From the NCBI GenBank assembly GCA_013298665.1, contig JAAFIK010000009.1:1-64000 (forward strand): 64,000 nt of DNA. Direction: 5' to 3'. Position 1 is the first letter of the stretch; each line of letters opens with the position of its first letter. The DNA is from Chitinophagales bacterium (lineage in GTDB: Bacteria > Bacteroidota > Bacteroidia > Chitinophagales > Chitinophagaceae). The translations under genes and the position numbers were made by a program. This document shows, one piece after another, positions 35,185 through 44,831 of this stretch. Under the pieces are notes generated by a model that was not told where the DNA came from, did no database searches, and saw only the letters and a program-made list of their open reading frames with translations.

Positions 35185-35868
35185 TTAAACAACGACCGCG
35201 TAGAGTTTCAGGCTACCCGTATTGCTGCTGTCGTAGTGTACACGGGTATATTTAATTTCCACCGGGTCTGTTTCCATTATATTGTCGGCAAAAGAGATAT
35301 TGAGTATATCCGATGCGCTGATAATATTCTCGATGATGCATTCCATCAGGGTATGGGTGATATGTATCAACTGCTGGTGCAACGGAAGATCTGAAATGGA
35401 AAAGCGGATATAAATTTGCTTTCCCCCACCCCCCTGCGCAACAATAGGGAAGCTGGTATCCGCCGGTACATATTTTTGCCGTGTACGCAACAATTTCAGC
35501 AACCGGTCAGTCTTTACCTCATGGCCATCCGTACGAAAAATCCAGCCTGCAGACGCATCCGGTGTCAGGTAGTTGAATGCTAATTTCTCTTTCAGCTTAG
35601 CAGGGTTTCCGGCCATATAAACAGCAGGTGTAAAACCATCATACCAGTTGTTAACCAGGCTATGACTCAGCGTATTCAGCACCGCAAAGCAACCCTGGCA
35701 ATAGGCTTGCAGGTCAAAACGACTGATGACCACCAGCATCCGGCAACCGGTTTTACCGGCCAGTACCGTTGCATCAAAAATACCTGATGCAGGAACAACA
35801 ACACCCGATTTAGATAACCGGTGTATCGCCAGCCTGTGGAGAGTTTCCCGGGTAAAAGGTTTCATCAT
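35185..35868 (-). CDS. Hypothetical protein, 227 residues
   Basis: No family is recognised. The product is a soluble alpha/beta protein with two nearby Cys (AYCQGCFAVLNTL), a Gly-rich loop PIVAQGGGGKQIYIRF near residue 140, and a helix-rich segment after it. Its start overlaps the upstream aaRS-like gene by four bases (ATGA), so translation is coupled and a physical partnership with that protein is plausible. It probably contributes to the cluster's ligation step, but this is inference. Confidence 0.6.
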   Translation of the reverse strand: MMKPFTRETLHRLAIHRLSKSGVVVPASGIFDATVLAGKTGCRMLVVISRFDLQAYCQGCFAVLNTLSHSLVNNWYDGFTPAVYMAGNPAKLKEKLAFNYLTPDASAGWIFRTDGHEVKTDRLLKLLRTRQKYVPADTSFPIVAQGGGGKQIYIRFSISDLPLHQQLIHITHTLMECIIENIISASDILNISFADNIMETDPVEIKYTRVHYDSSNTGSLKLYAVVV

Positions 35869-36989
35869 GACAATAATAGGTTTACCAGTGATCCTGCATA
35901 AGGACTTACTTTTTTTCCATATAATTCACTCACCATCAAATAAGGGTTCAGCAAATATCCGGGCCGCATTTTTGAAGCAATAAATGAGGACAATTCCGGT
36001 ACACTTACCGGTGGAGGCAAAATGTCAAGCAGTCGCTCCGCCTTTTGCACACATACCTTTAACCGGTCGACGGAAAAACTGATACCCTCCGATTGTCCAA
36101 GTACGCAAACAAAGTAAAAGCGCATCCCCAATGAAAAAGCCCGTTGCGGGAACGACTGTAACAGGGGTTCCGCAAAGCCATCAAACAGGTATTGCTCCCA
36201 TCCGCCATGGCGGCTGGATTGTACCTGCCCATCCAATGGTACCCGCCCAAGGGTTACCCGGGTGGCATGTACACCAAGACGGGTCAGGATTTTTACCAGT
36301 ATCCAGTAATCCGCAGATAACTGCTCATCGCATAAGAGATAGATGGAGTCAGTATGCTCAGCAACAGGAACGAGGCTTCGCAAAATGCCGGCAAAATAAT
36401 TCTCCGTCCCCGTTACATCCACCAGCTTGCGCAGGGGAATTCCCTCATCGGTAAAATCAATATAAACCTCACCACCGATTTCCCGTAAATCAAGGATACA
36501 ATTCATATCTGCCAGTATGGTCAGCAAGGCATCAGTAGTAAGATCAAGCGGCCTGTCCTTGGCAATGAGCGATGCGCTGATATTCAACTGCGCACAATTC
36601 CCTGTCCAGATGTCAAATAGACGCGAGGCACTGGGATGCATCCAGCCATCCCGCTCAATTTTCGCCTTATATTGATCAAAGCCATCCTCAGGCATCCCTT
36701 CCCCCACAAGCCTGCTGTTGGAGGCTACATAGTGCTTACCGATCCATAGTTCCGGCTTATCTGTGTAAGAAGCTTCCGGCAGTACATGATCCAGGTAATG
36801 CCAGAAATTCATGGTTTGCAGATTGAGAAAAGACAATACCCTGTTGTTGAGCAAGGTAACATCGTGTACCTCCGACAGGCACTTTATAAGCACATCAAGC
36901 CATATCAGTGATTTATAGTGACTCGGCACCAATGGCTTTGTTGGTGTTATGCTTACCGGGGCAATGGTAATATGTTTTCTGTTGCTCAT
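35865..36989 (-). CDS. Class I aminoacyl-tRNA-synthetase-like protein (ArgRS-like core)
   Basis: A 374-residue protein starting at ATG 36989. Residues 19-38 align with a class I HIGH helix (P-L-V-P-S-H-Y-K...W-L-D-V-L): the second His is kept (H24) and the first is lost. Residues 253-263 (DGQVQSSRHGG) resemble the KMSKS loop as found in ArgRS (DGKKMKTRSG). The tRNA-binding domains of true synthetases are absent. I infer an ATP-dependent ligase or a degenerate relative; the mycothiol ligase MshC, which links Cys to a glucosamine amine, is a known example of a CysRS turned small-molecule ligase. Homology by eye is tentative. Confidence 0.45.
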   Translation of the reverse strand: MSNRKHITIAPVSITPTKPLVPSHYKSLIWLDVLIKCLSEVHDVTLLNNRVLSFLNLQTMNFWHYLDHVLPEASYTDKPELWIGKHYVASNSRLVGEGMPEDGFDQYKAKIERDGWMHPSASRLFDIWTGNCAQLNISASLIAKDRPLDLTTDALLTILADMNCILDLREIGGEVYIDFTDEGIPLRKLVDVTGTENYFAGILRSLVPVAEHTDSIYLLCDEQLSADYWILVKILTRLGVHATRVTLGRVPLDGQVQSSRHGGWEQYLFDGFAEPLLQSFPQRAFSLGMRFYFVCVLGQSEGISFSVDRLKVCVQKAERLLDILPPPVSVPELSSFIASKMRPGYLLNPYLMVSELYGKKVSPYAGSLVNLLLS

Positions 36990-37017
36990 GTTTATGATCT
37001 TCTCACTATTACGACAT

Positions 37018-38436
37018 TCAAGTGGATATGGTTTTATCTGCATTGGATTCGGAACGATCAGCCCTTATCTGCCGGTGCAACAGGAAAAAAAAGTAACCGC
37101 ATGCAAACAGTGTTACAATAATCATACCCAGTAGCTGCCCGTCAATGATTCCCCGCAATCCATAGCGACCCGAAAAAAGCCAGGAAAAAAAATATCCGGC
37201 ACCTACTGTAAACGCACTCTGAAAAAAGAGCATAAACGGACGATCAAGTCCCAGAAACCCTACAATGGCTGTTCTTGTAAAAATGGAAAGTAAGAGGATC
37301 ATTGCTGAAACAAAGAGTACATAACGAAAATCGCTGGCCAGATGGGGCGCTTCAAAATGATAGATAAAAATAAAAAACCCGGGTATCAGCAGAAATGCCA
37401 GGATGGCTATGCCATAGAGTCCTGCAACAATAACAGTGGCATTCCAATATACAGGCACATATTCGGCAATAGCCTTTCGCTTCAGCGATTCATAAAAAGT
37501 AACAAGGTACGAGCCCGTTACCGCCCGGGTGGGCAATGTAAAAAACGACTTCAACTGTTCTGAGGCACCGGTAACAGAAAGCGCTGCAATGCCCATCGAA
37601 GCAGCAAGGTTATTCAATAAAATATTGCCTGCAATAAAAGTGGAAATAGAACAAAAAACGAGCATCGCAGTCTTTAGCTGTTTAAACAATATACCCTTAC
37701 CCTCATGAAACAGCAGGTGTATTTTCTGACGGCTGTTCATCAGCAATTGCTGTATCTCAACCTTATTCAATAGATATGCCACAACTAACCCGGATACATA
37801 AGCCGCATCTGTTGCCAGCGCCGCGCCCATAGTACCCATATGCAGGGAAAAAATAAAGACCGGCGCCAGCACCAGGTTGGTCACCGCCAATAATGTCAGT
37901 ATAATATTAGATTTCCGTGTACGACCAAAATAGATCAATACCTGCAACCCCGGGATCAGCAGCATCTGGAATAAAAAAGTGGGGGTAATCCACAACCAGT
38001 ATTCGGAAAAATAATGTTTCTCCTCCTGTAGTGCATCCCCACTCCCCAGCCCGGCAAGGCTACTGAACAGCCCTGGTCTTGCATAAGCGAATACGATCAA
38101 TACCAGCGATACAACGGTGGCCAGAAGCATACTGGCAATGATATGCTGAACATACTTTCCCTTATCCTTTTCCCGGCCAAGCCCTTCAGCCACAGCCACA
38201 GCCAGACCCGAACCCAGACTTGTTACCAGCCCAACCAACGGGATAACCAGGACAACCGCATTGAAGGCATGTATAGAATAACGAATCAGGAAAAGCCCGT
38301 CCATCAGGGTAATAATAGTGGACATGACCCCACCGAATATCAGTGGTACAGATAATTTCCAAAGTCGCCTGAGTATACTTCTGTTAATCAACATTACAAT
38401 GCCAGATGAATCTATGTTATTGCGGATAGTATCCAC
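37018..38436 (-). CDS. MATE-family multidrug/toxin exporter
   Basis: A 472-residue membrane protein with about 12 predicted helices, beginning LWKLSVPLIFGGVMSTIITLMDGLFLIRYSIHAFNAVVLVIPL. This is the first MATE repeat; the second begins near residue 240. These proteins export cations or drugs by Na+ or H+ antiport across the inner membrane. The codon at 38436 is GTG. The ATG at 38394 (MLINRSILRRLWK) is an alternative and perhaps likelier start. As the only transporter of the cluster, it is the likely exporter of the product or self-protection. Confidence 0.9.
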   Translation of the reverse strand: MDTIRNNIDSSGIVMLINRSILRRLWKLSVPLIFGGVMSTIITLMDGLFLIRYSIHAFNAVVLVIPLVGLVTSLGSGLAVAVAEGLGREKDKGKYVQHIIASMLLATVVSLVLIVFAYARPGLFSSLAGLGSGDALQEEKHYFSEYWLWITPTFLFQMLLIPGLQVLIYFGRTRKSNIILTLLAVTNLVLAPVFIFSLHMGTMGAALATDAAYVSGLVVAYLLNKVEIQQLLMNSRQKIHLLFHEGKGILFKQLKTAMLVFCSISTFIAGNILLNNLAASMGIAALSVTGASEQLKSFFTLPTRAVTGSYLVTFYESLKRKAIAEYVPVYWNATVIVAGLYGIAILAFLLIPGFFIFIYHFEAPHLASDFRYVLFVSAMILLLSIFTRTAIVGFLGLDRPFMLFFQSAFTVGAGYFFSWLFSGRYGLRGIIDGQLLGMIIVTLFACGYFFFLLHRQIRADRSESNADKTIST

Positions 38437-38502
38437 ATCATACCGTTGTACCCAAACAGCATTTTGCTTCGGCTGCCAAAACCGTTGGCCAGCAGAATCC
38501 TG

Positions 38503-39648
38503 CTAAAACAAGCCTTCTGCCCCTTTCAGAAACAATCGCTTCCGCATTGTGCCATTCCAGGGACGTTCCTCCCCGTCAGCACTATACGCCGAAAACAACA
38601 TACCCACATCAACATGATCACGCAGTTCAAGTGTATCGACCACATCCATATTAAAAGTCCTGTCCATATGCTCCAGTACCCATGTTACGGGTTTGGTGAT
38701 ACCAAATGCTACCAGCAGATCACTGAAACCGGAAGCCTTTATTTCTTCACCATAAGCGATCCACAGCCGCACAATATCGGTAAACTTCAACAGGTTTACA
38801 TCCTGTTCAAACTCAATCCAGCGCTCAAACCATGCTTCCCTGAAAAGATGAAGTGATGTAAATATAAACTGGTACACCGGGTTGAACATAAAAAGTTGTC
38901 CATCAGCAATGCCAGGAAAAGATACAGCCCGCGTTTCTTCAAAAGCCCTTTCAAGCGGTACATGGTACGTACTGTTGAACCAGGTAAAACTAAAGGAAAA
39001 ATCAATACCAATTGCACCTACCAGCGGATCACCGGTCAGCCCCACATAAGGAGGAAGATGATCCGGGTGCATCTTATAAATCATCAGTTCCTTACGGGGC
39101 ATAGGATTAATCGTATTCTTAAAAGGGTCATACTGACCAATCTCATAACCCAGTTTTGCCAGTACCGCACTTGCTTTTTCACCATCGCTCTGACGGATCA
39201 TAAAATCGATATCATGGTCAAAATTCCGTCCGCCCCGGCCTTTATAAATCGTCGATTCAAAACTGATCCCCTTTGTCACACAATACTGTACGCCTGCCTC
39301 ATGTAAAGCTTTACCGATCTTCAGTGCATGAGAGCGGAACATTGCCGTCTTGTATTTATTCGTATCAAGCACCTGCTGCAGGTGTTTGGCCACCATTACG
39401 GGAATCGCCTGATGCAGGTGTACTTCCTTATCCTGCACCGTCTTATCCGTTTGCTGTGTAGAGATAATCGCTTCTGCCAGCAAAGGCAGTACTTTATGCC
39501 GGATGGCCTGTTCCAGCAATTCTCCCCAATGCACCTTTCCATGGTCGAGGATATCCTGCACCTGCCGCAGCCGTTGTTCATCGTCAACCCCCATACATAC
39601 GAGTTCCAGTAAATCCCATTCAGCACCCAATTCAGTATTCATTTGCAT
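38503..39648 (-). CDS. Nucleotidyltransferase family protein (PF14907-like)
   Basis: The 381-residue protein resembles the NTP_transf_5 family. The nucleotidyltransferase core shows YCVTKGISFESTIYKGRGGRNFDHDIDFMI (about 117-146), with DHDID giving the Asp pair expected of the fold. A helical C-terminal half follows, with LFREAWFERWIEFEQDVNLLKFTDIVRLW. Such proteins are seen in natural product clusters, where their substrate is usually unknown. It lies between the exporter and the desaturase gene, with gaps of 45 and 66 bases. Confidence 0.75.
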   Translation of the reverse strand: MQMNTELGAEWDLLELVCMGVDDEQRLRQVQDILDHGKVHWGELLEQAIRHKVLPLLAEAIISTQQTDKTVQDKEVHLHQAIPVMVAKHLQQVLDTNKYKTAMFRSHALKIGKALHEAGVQYCVTKGISFESTIYKGRGGRNFDHDIDFMIRQSDGEKASAVLAKLGYEIGQYDPFKNTINPMPRKELMIYKMHPDHLPPYVGLTGDPLVGAIGIDFSFSFTWFNSTYHVPLERAFEETRAVSFPGIADGQLFMFNPVYQFIFTSLHLFREAWFERWIEFEQDVNLLKFTDIVRLWIAYGEEIKASGFSDLLVAFGITKPVTWVLEHMDRTFNMDVVDTLELRDHVDVGMLFSAYSADGEERPWNGTMRKRLFLKGAEGLF

Positions 39649-39693
39649 ATAATAGTATTTTGATTGTTACACATTTAAATTGTCCGGACAGGT

Positions 39694-40548
39694 TTATTGC
39701 TGTGGCTCGTCTGCTGCAATACCGTCTTTGTTAAAGCTGGTCAGTACAGCTTTTGCCTCCCTGAAACTACGAACCCTGCCCAGGTCTTTAAAAATAGCTC
39801 CCCATTCATGCGTTGCAATGCGGAGTGGGTTATGCGATTTGATGTTTTCGGTTATGCCATAATGATGTTTGTCAATTCCCGTATTATCTTCTGCCCGGAA
39901 AGTACCAAACAAACGATCCCAGAAAATCAATACCCCGCCAAAATTTTTATTGATGTACTTTGGTTCGGATGAATGATGTACCCTGTGGTGGGAAGGCGTA
40001 TTGAAGAAGTATTCAAACCAGCGCGGAAGTTTACCGATCGTTTCGGTATGTATCCAGAACTGGTAGATCAGGTTCACCGATTGCATGAATAAAATATGTA
40101 TAGGACTGAAGCCGACAAGTGGCATCCAGCACCAGAAAATCTGGGCTCCGGACAGTTCATAAGTCCAGCTTTGCCGGAAAGCAGTGGAGAAATTGAGTTT
40201 CTGAGAAGAGTGATGTACAACATGTGAGGCCCAGAAATAACGTATGTTGTGGCAGATCCGGTGAAACCAGTATTTGCTGAAGTCTTCGCCCACACACAGC
40301 AATGCCCAATACCACCATACAGTTGCCGATAGTTCAATAAACCTGAACTGGTAAAAGAAGTTATAGACAAAAAAATTGAGCGTCTTCCCGATTAATCCAA
40401 CAACAACAAGACTCCCCACACCCATGGCAATATTGCTTAAGGTGTCTTTAAAGGTGTACAATTCCCGGTTCTGCCGTACAGAAATGGCAACTTCGATCAG
40501 GAAGAATAATGCATACCCGAAAATTGCATAAAATGATACTTTTTCCAT
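39694..40548 (-). CDS. Sterol desaturase / fatty acid hydroxylase family protein
   Basis: A 284-residue integral membrane di-iron enzyme starting at ATG 40548 (MEKVSFYAIFGYALFFLIEV). The His clusters are HRICH, WASHVVHHSS and HHRVHHSS, followed by a distal HHYG. This is the complete ligand set of the family, which hydroxylates or desaturates lipids at C-H bonds using O2. Four membrane segments are likely. In the cluster it may hydroxylate the acyl portion of the product (inference). The extension to 40647 runs into the upstream gene. Confidence 0.9.
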   Translation of the reverse strand: MEKVSFYAIFGYALFFLIEVAISVRQNRELYTFKDTLSNIAMGVGSLVVVGLIGKTLNFFVYNFFYQFRFIELSATVWWYWALLCVGEDFSKYWFHRICHNIRYFWASHVVHHSSQKLNFSTAFRQSWTYELSGAQIFWCWMPLVGFSPIHILFMQSVNLIYQFWIHTETIGKLPRWFEYFFNTPSHHRVHHSSEPKYINKNFGGVLIFWDRLFGTFRAEDNTGIDKHHYGITENIKSHNPLRIATHEWGAIFKDLGRVRSFREAKAVLTSFNKDGIAADEPQQ

Positions 40549-40591
40549 TGTAAGTGATTTTTGGTTAATAATTTTTTTACTGCCGGCCGGT

Positions 40592-41773
40592 TTAAACAAC
40601 CGGGCTGAGCAGTGATAATTTTCCATTAACGATGAGTAACCGGTCATTATGGTACATCAGGCTGCCCGCACGGAGATCCCTGAACGTACGCTCAACCGGC
40701 AGTTCAGCATCAGTCATGTACCCATACCGAAGCCCGAGAACATCAACGATTTTATGAACAACGTTGAAGAGAACTTCAGAACTCATGACTTTCAAGCTGT
40801 TGATCTTCAATTGAAAGGGATTAAGGTATAGTTCTCCGCGTTTTTCTGCAGACGATACCAATTCAACATAGGAAGTAACAACCGACTCGGTAAAAACGGT
40901 GACCACATCAATGTCCATACGGATGCGCCCCAGTTTTTCCAGCAACAGATCCGAACCAAGGTCAAAAGCTTTACGCTTATCGGGGTTCCTGAAAATACCG
41001 ATCATCTGGTTATACGTTGCCGTGGCAGCACCCAGCCAGCCGGAAGCCCAGGCGATATGCCCCACAGGTATCATCGACTCAACGGCGATCTCCCGAAAGT
41101 CCTGGCGCGGGTTAATCAGCCGCAACTTGTCAGAGCTGATACTGATTTTCATCCGCACACTGCTGGTACCACGCATACCCATCGCCGACCACTCCGAAAG
41201 CTGTGTAAAGTCACCCTCATGCCGTTCTGCATACACCAGCTTTACATCACTGTCAGGCGCATCCCCAGCCGACTTCATCGTAATAAGATAAGCATCGCAA
41301 TAGGGACCACCGGTAATAATCGGAGCTATTCTTTCCAGCACGATTGCCGATTCTTTTGTTTGCAGTGCCGAGAAGGCCGTAAGCAGGTGGCCTCCCTTTT
41401 TTTCTTCCGTGGTTACCGACCCCACATAATAGCTTTCCGTGGCTATTTTACGGAGTATGTCTTCCCGGTATTCCTCGCAGGTATGGTTAACCAATACAGC
41501 AATCTGCTGGCAGTGCATCGCCCAGATCACACTGGTGGTCAGGCAGGCTGCACCAAACTTCCTGGCCACATACATCATGTCTTCGGCATCACCACCCATT
41601 CCTCCAAAAGCACAGGGAATAAGCAATCCCATCAAACCTGAAGCCTTTAATAAAGCAAGGTTTTCTTCCGGAAATCTTTTTTCCTGGTCAGTGATAAAAG
41701 CAGACGCTTTTAACCGGGGTACCAGTTCATCCGCAATAGCCTTAATATCTTCCTTTGTTGTTGTTGTCGTCAT
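40592..41773 (-). CDS. Acyl-CoA dehydrogenase family flavoprotein
   Basis: The 393-residue FAD enzyme has the family order: an N-terminal helical domain, a middle beta domain (about 125-220) and a C-terminal helical bundle ending FRDLRAGSLMYHNDRLLIV. Members oxidise acyl thioesters at alpha-beta; some act on carrier-protein-bound amino acids, such as prolyl-PCP oxidases. Its place 34 bases after the ACP gene suggests an ACP-bound substrate here. Which catalytic base it uses cannot be set without an alignment. Confidence 0.88.
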   Translation of the reverse strand: MTTTTTKEDIKAIADELVPRLKASAFITDQEKRFPEENLALLKASGLMGLLIPCAFGGMGGDAEDMMYVARKFGAACLTTSVIWAMHCQQIAVLVNHTCEEYREDILRKIATESYYVGSVTTEEKKGGHLLTAFSALQTKESAIVLERIAPIITGGPYCDAYLITMKSAGDAPDSDVKLVYAERHEGDFTQLSEWSAMGMRGTSSVRMKISISSDKLRLINPRQDFREIAVESMIPVGHIAWASGWLGAATATYNQMIGIFRNPDKRKAFDLGSDLLLEKLGRIRMDIDVVTVFTESVVTSYVELVSSAEKRGELYLNPFQLKINSLKVMSSEVLFNVVHKIVDVLGLRYGYMTDAELPVERTFRDLRAGSLMYHNDRLLIVNGKLSLLSPVV

Positions 41774-41807
41774 GTGTTCATGATTATGCGTTAGCCCGTA
41801 TCAGGTA

Positions 41808-42065
41808 TTAATGTACCGCCTTTAATTCGTCGATAATTTCAAGAAGTGATTCTCCTGAGGCAAAAGTTTGCCCGTTTAGCCTGTCGTCAGGAAAAACCAC
41901 ACCAAAATTATCTTCAACATCAAACAGCAGATTTATGGACGACATGGAATCCAATCCATACTCCTTCAATGGCTTCTGCCAGTCAAAATCATTAACATCC
42001 TTAAGATGCCTGAGATGCTTCACCAATAGGTCAAACAGTTGTTCTTTCTCCTGTAGCATATTCAT
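41808..42065 (-). CDS. Acyl carrier protein
   Basis: An 85-residue (or 83 from the ATG at 42059) carrier protein with the phosphopantetheine site YGLDSMSSINLLFDVED, serine 40. The helix following the DS motif is typical. It overlaps the end of the PLP decarboxylase gene by up to 35 bases. Together with the adenylating enzyme and the decarboxylase it forms a carrier-tethered module. It needs a 4'-phosphopantetheinyl transferase, which is not in this window. Confidence 0.93.
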   Translation of the reverse strand: MNMLQEKEQLFDLLVKHLRHLKDVNDFDWQKPLKEYGLDSMSSINLLFDVEDNFGVVFPDDRLNGQTFASGESLLEIIDELKAVH

Positions 42066-43290
42066 ATTGTTTTATTTTTTTTCTGTTCAATTCAAGTTGT
42101 GTTACTTCAACCACCTGCTCCCCATCCACAATAATTTCAACCGGACAGGGATGACTCAAAAAACCGATCAGGCTACCCGTCAGTCCATAGGCGCCAACGT
42201 TCGAAATCGCGAGACAATCTCCCCTTTCCGGACTGGGTAAGGTTGCCTTTCTCGACAGTACATCAAGCGGTGTACACAATGGGCCACAAATCGTACTCTC
42301 GCAAACATTGCCAGGTACAGGCTTCTCCGGATTGCTGATTTCAGGTATATAATTGGGTATACGCCGGAGACCGGCCATACCCCCCAAATGGTTGATACCA
42401 CTATCCACCACTACATATTGTACATCTTTAGATTGTTTGACCTCCTGAACACTCATCAGCAATTTCCCGGATGCCCCAACGAGATACCGGCCCGACTCAA
42501 ATGCAAACAGGGGGCGATTTCCTGTTTTTTTGATATATCCAGCAGTGAGCGCATCAAGCCCCTGTGCCAACCCTTCAAGCGCGGGTAAATCCTCATTATT
42601 GGCATACGGATGCCCGAACCCACCACCCAGGTTGATCCATTCAGGTGTCATGTTCAGACAGACAGAAAGCTCAGCCGCACAATCCAATGAAGCAGAAAAA
42701 CACTTCAGCAGATCGGACACGGCTTGTATATTGGAAGCCATATAAAAATGAAAACCAACCACCTGAACCATTGATGAAAGCGAACGAAGGGATTCCTTTT
42801 CTGCAAGTACCTGCGAATAATCGATACCAAACTGGGAAGAAACCCCCATCATGGCAAGACCAATATTATTTGGCGATACGTCAGCATTCACCCGAAGCAA
42901 AACTTTTATGGGAAAGGATTGCTCACCCGCAAACGTGTCGATAAGCCGCAGTTCAGCGATAGACTCCGCTGAAAAAAAGCTCACCCCGCATTCCATTGCT
43001 TCAAGGATATCATCATTCGTTTTACCTGGTCCTGTAAACAGGCATTTAAAAGGATCTACCCCCGCGTCTAATGCGATACGCAACTCGCCGATGGAAGAAA
43101 CCTCAATGTTACAGCCAAGATCAAAAAGATACCTGACCACATAGGCATGCGGGTTGGCCTTAATAGAATAAAACAGTACGCTGTTGGCAGGCAGCGTATT
43201 CCATAGTGTTTGTTGCGCCCTCCGCAATTGCCCCAGGTCATATACATATGCCGGGCTGCCGTATTTGTCAAGTAATTTCTTATGTGTCAT
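42031..43290 (-). CDS. PLP-dependent decarboxylase, fold type III (LysA/ODC-like)
   Basis: A 419-residue enzyme of the diaminopimelate/ornithine decarboxylase group. K44 in YSIKANPH is the PLP lysine, HFYMASN and WINLGGGFG are barrel motifs, and CGPLCTPLDVLSR carries the catalytic Cys-Asp region. Close known arrangements are VinO with VinL and VinN (vicenistatin), where an aminoacyl-ACP is decarboxylated, and the ligase-decarboxylase-ACP set linked with exosortase A. So it may act on an ACP-bound amino acid (inference). It overlaps the adenylating gene by four bases. Confidence 0.88.
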   Translation of the reverse strand: MTHKKLLDKYGSPAYVYDLGQLRRAQQTLWNTLPANSVLFYSIKANPHAYVVRYLFDLGCNIEVSSIGELRIALDAGVDPFKCLFTGPGKTNDDILEAMECGVSFFSAESIAELRLIDTFAGEQSFPIKVLLRVNADVSPNNIGLAMMGVSSQFGIDYSQVLAEKESLRSLSSMVQVVGFHFYMASNIQAVSDLLKCFSASLDCAAELSVCLNMTPEWINLGGGFGHPYANNEDLPALEGLAQGLDALTAGYIKKTGNRPLFAFESGRYLVGASGKLLMSVQEVKQSKDVQYVVVDSGINHLGGMAGLRRIPNYIPEISNPEKPVPGNVCESTICGPLCTPLDVLSRKATLPSPERGDCLAISNVGAYGLTGSLIGFLSHPCPVEIIVDGEQVVEVTQLELNRKKIKQYEYATGERTTV

Positions 43291-44828
43291 AGTATTTGGG
43301 TACTGGTGAATGTCTTTAATTTTTCTTTATCCGTCTTTCCGTTTGCTGTCAGTGGAAATTTATCCACGATATGTATTTTATCCGGTATTTTAACCGGCTC
43401 GAGTCTTTGTAACAATGCCTCCGTCAGTAAAGATTCCGTAAGGTGATTGCCGGTAACAAAAAGTACAAGCGGATCCCCGTAAACTGCAGGAATAATCAGT
43501 GCAGAGCCGGTTACCCCCGGAATATCATTTGCCGCTTTTTCAATTTCCAGTGATGAAACCCTGAACCCGTTATGCTTAAACAGGTCGTCCAGCCTTCCAT
43601 GAAAAAAGATAAACCCATCTTCATCCATCGCACATTGATCTCCCGTAAAAAGCGTATATTGACCATCCCGGTACCGGAATCGTTTCCGGGTAAGTTCCTC
43701 CGCATTCCAATATCCCTTCATCACATGCGGACCAGTAACCACCAGCTCCCCGATTTCACCCGGCGGCAGGGTATGCCCATCCGCATCGAGCACATAACAG
43801 GCCGTACCATCCAACGGGCGGCCAACACTGAAACGCTTTGTGGCAAATTCTTCAGGCAACATGATCGATACGCGTTTACATTCAGTAAGCCCATACATCA
43901 GGTAAACCCCGCAGGCCGGAAAGACCGACAGAAAAGCATCAATCTGCGGATGCGGAAGATACCCTCCGGTATTGGTGATCATCCGCAGTGGAGGTAGTTC
44001 TTTATACCGCCGCCTTTCCAGCAACACAATCATCGCTTTAAGGATAACAGGCGATACCGGCAGACAGGTTACCCCCCAGGCAGACAGCCTGTTGAATAAA
44101 TGCGGGCCAATATCCTGTTGACTGCCTGCAGCAAGTGTACACCCGCAATAAAAACTCAGGTAAACCTGGTAGAAACCATAATCAAATGAAAATGGAAGGA
44201 AGCAGCCCACAATATCATCCGGTCGGTACGCTAACCGCTTACTGATGGCACGTACGGCAAAACATATCTGGTTATGACAGGATACGATCGCCTTGGGCAT
44301 CCCCGTACTTCCTGAGGTGTAAATAAGACAGGCGATTGACGTATCATCACGTTCCTCCCCTTCCCTTACCCATTCGGATCTTAGCAGGGCTCCCTCCGGG
44401 GAGTTGTCAACAACGGTATCCGCAAGCGCCCAGGCAACACCACTCTTTTCTATACACAATTGGTTAAGCCCATAAAATGATGCAGACGTAATCAGCAATA
44501 CGGGCGAAGCATCAGCAAAAATGTGTTCCAGGTGAAAAGGACGTACTTCCTCGCTCAATACAATAAAGATGGCTCCGATTTGTGAACAAGCCATTACCGC
44601 AATGATTGTATCTGCACTATTGGGCAATATAATCAGCACCCGTTGCCCGGGCAATACACCATTAGCCTTTAATTGCTTCGCCGTCAGCACCACGGCCGCA
44701 GCAAGATCCGCATAAGACCAGTTACGCGCTTCTGTGAGCAATGCCGTTTTTTGCGGATGCAGATCTGCTGCTGCAAAAAGCAGGTCATGTACAAATTCTG
44801 TATTTTTATCTGAACGCTCAGCAGCCAT
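43287..44828 (-). CDS. AMP-forming acyl/aminoacyl-ACP ligase (ANL superfamily)
   Basis: A 513-residue stand-alone adenylation enzyme. The P-loop is LIYTSGSTGMPKAIVS, followed by LMYGLTECKR, the hinge HGRLDDLFKHNGFRVSSLEIE, and the C-terminal catalytic Lys in NGKTDK (about 498), all intact. It should activate a carboxylate with ATP and load it onto the neighbouring ACP. The substrate cannot be read reliably from the pocket by eye. It resembles the acyl-CoA ligase of exosortase-A-associated clusters, but no exosortase is in this window. Confidence 0.92.
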   Translation of the reverse strand: MAAERSDKNTEFVHDLLFAAADLHPQKTALLTEARNWSYADLAAAVVLTAKQLKANGVLPGQRVLIILPNSADTIIAVMACSQIGAIFIVLSEEVRPFHLEHIFADASPVLLITSASFYGLNQLCIEKSGVAWALADTVVDNSPEGALLRSEWVREGEERDDTSIACLIYTSGSTGMPKAIVSCHNQICFAVRAISKRLAYRPDDIVGCFLPFSFDYGFYQVYLSFYCGCTLAAGSQQDIGPHLFNRLSAWGVTCLPVSPVILKAMIVLLERRRYKELPPLRMITNTGGYLPHPQIDAFLSVFPACGVYLMYGLTECKRVSIMLPEEFATKRFSVGRPLDGTACYVLDADGHTLPPGEIGELVVTGPHVMKGYWNAEELTRKRFRYRDGQYTLFTGDQCAMDEDGFIFFHGRLDDLFKHNGFRVSSLEIEKAANDIPGVTGSALIIPAVYGDPLVLFVTGNHLTESLLTEALLQRLEPVKIPDKIHIVDKFPLTANGKTDKEKLKTFTSTQIL

Positions 44829-44831
44829 ATA

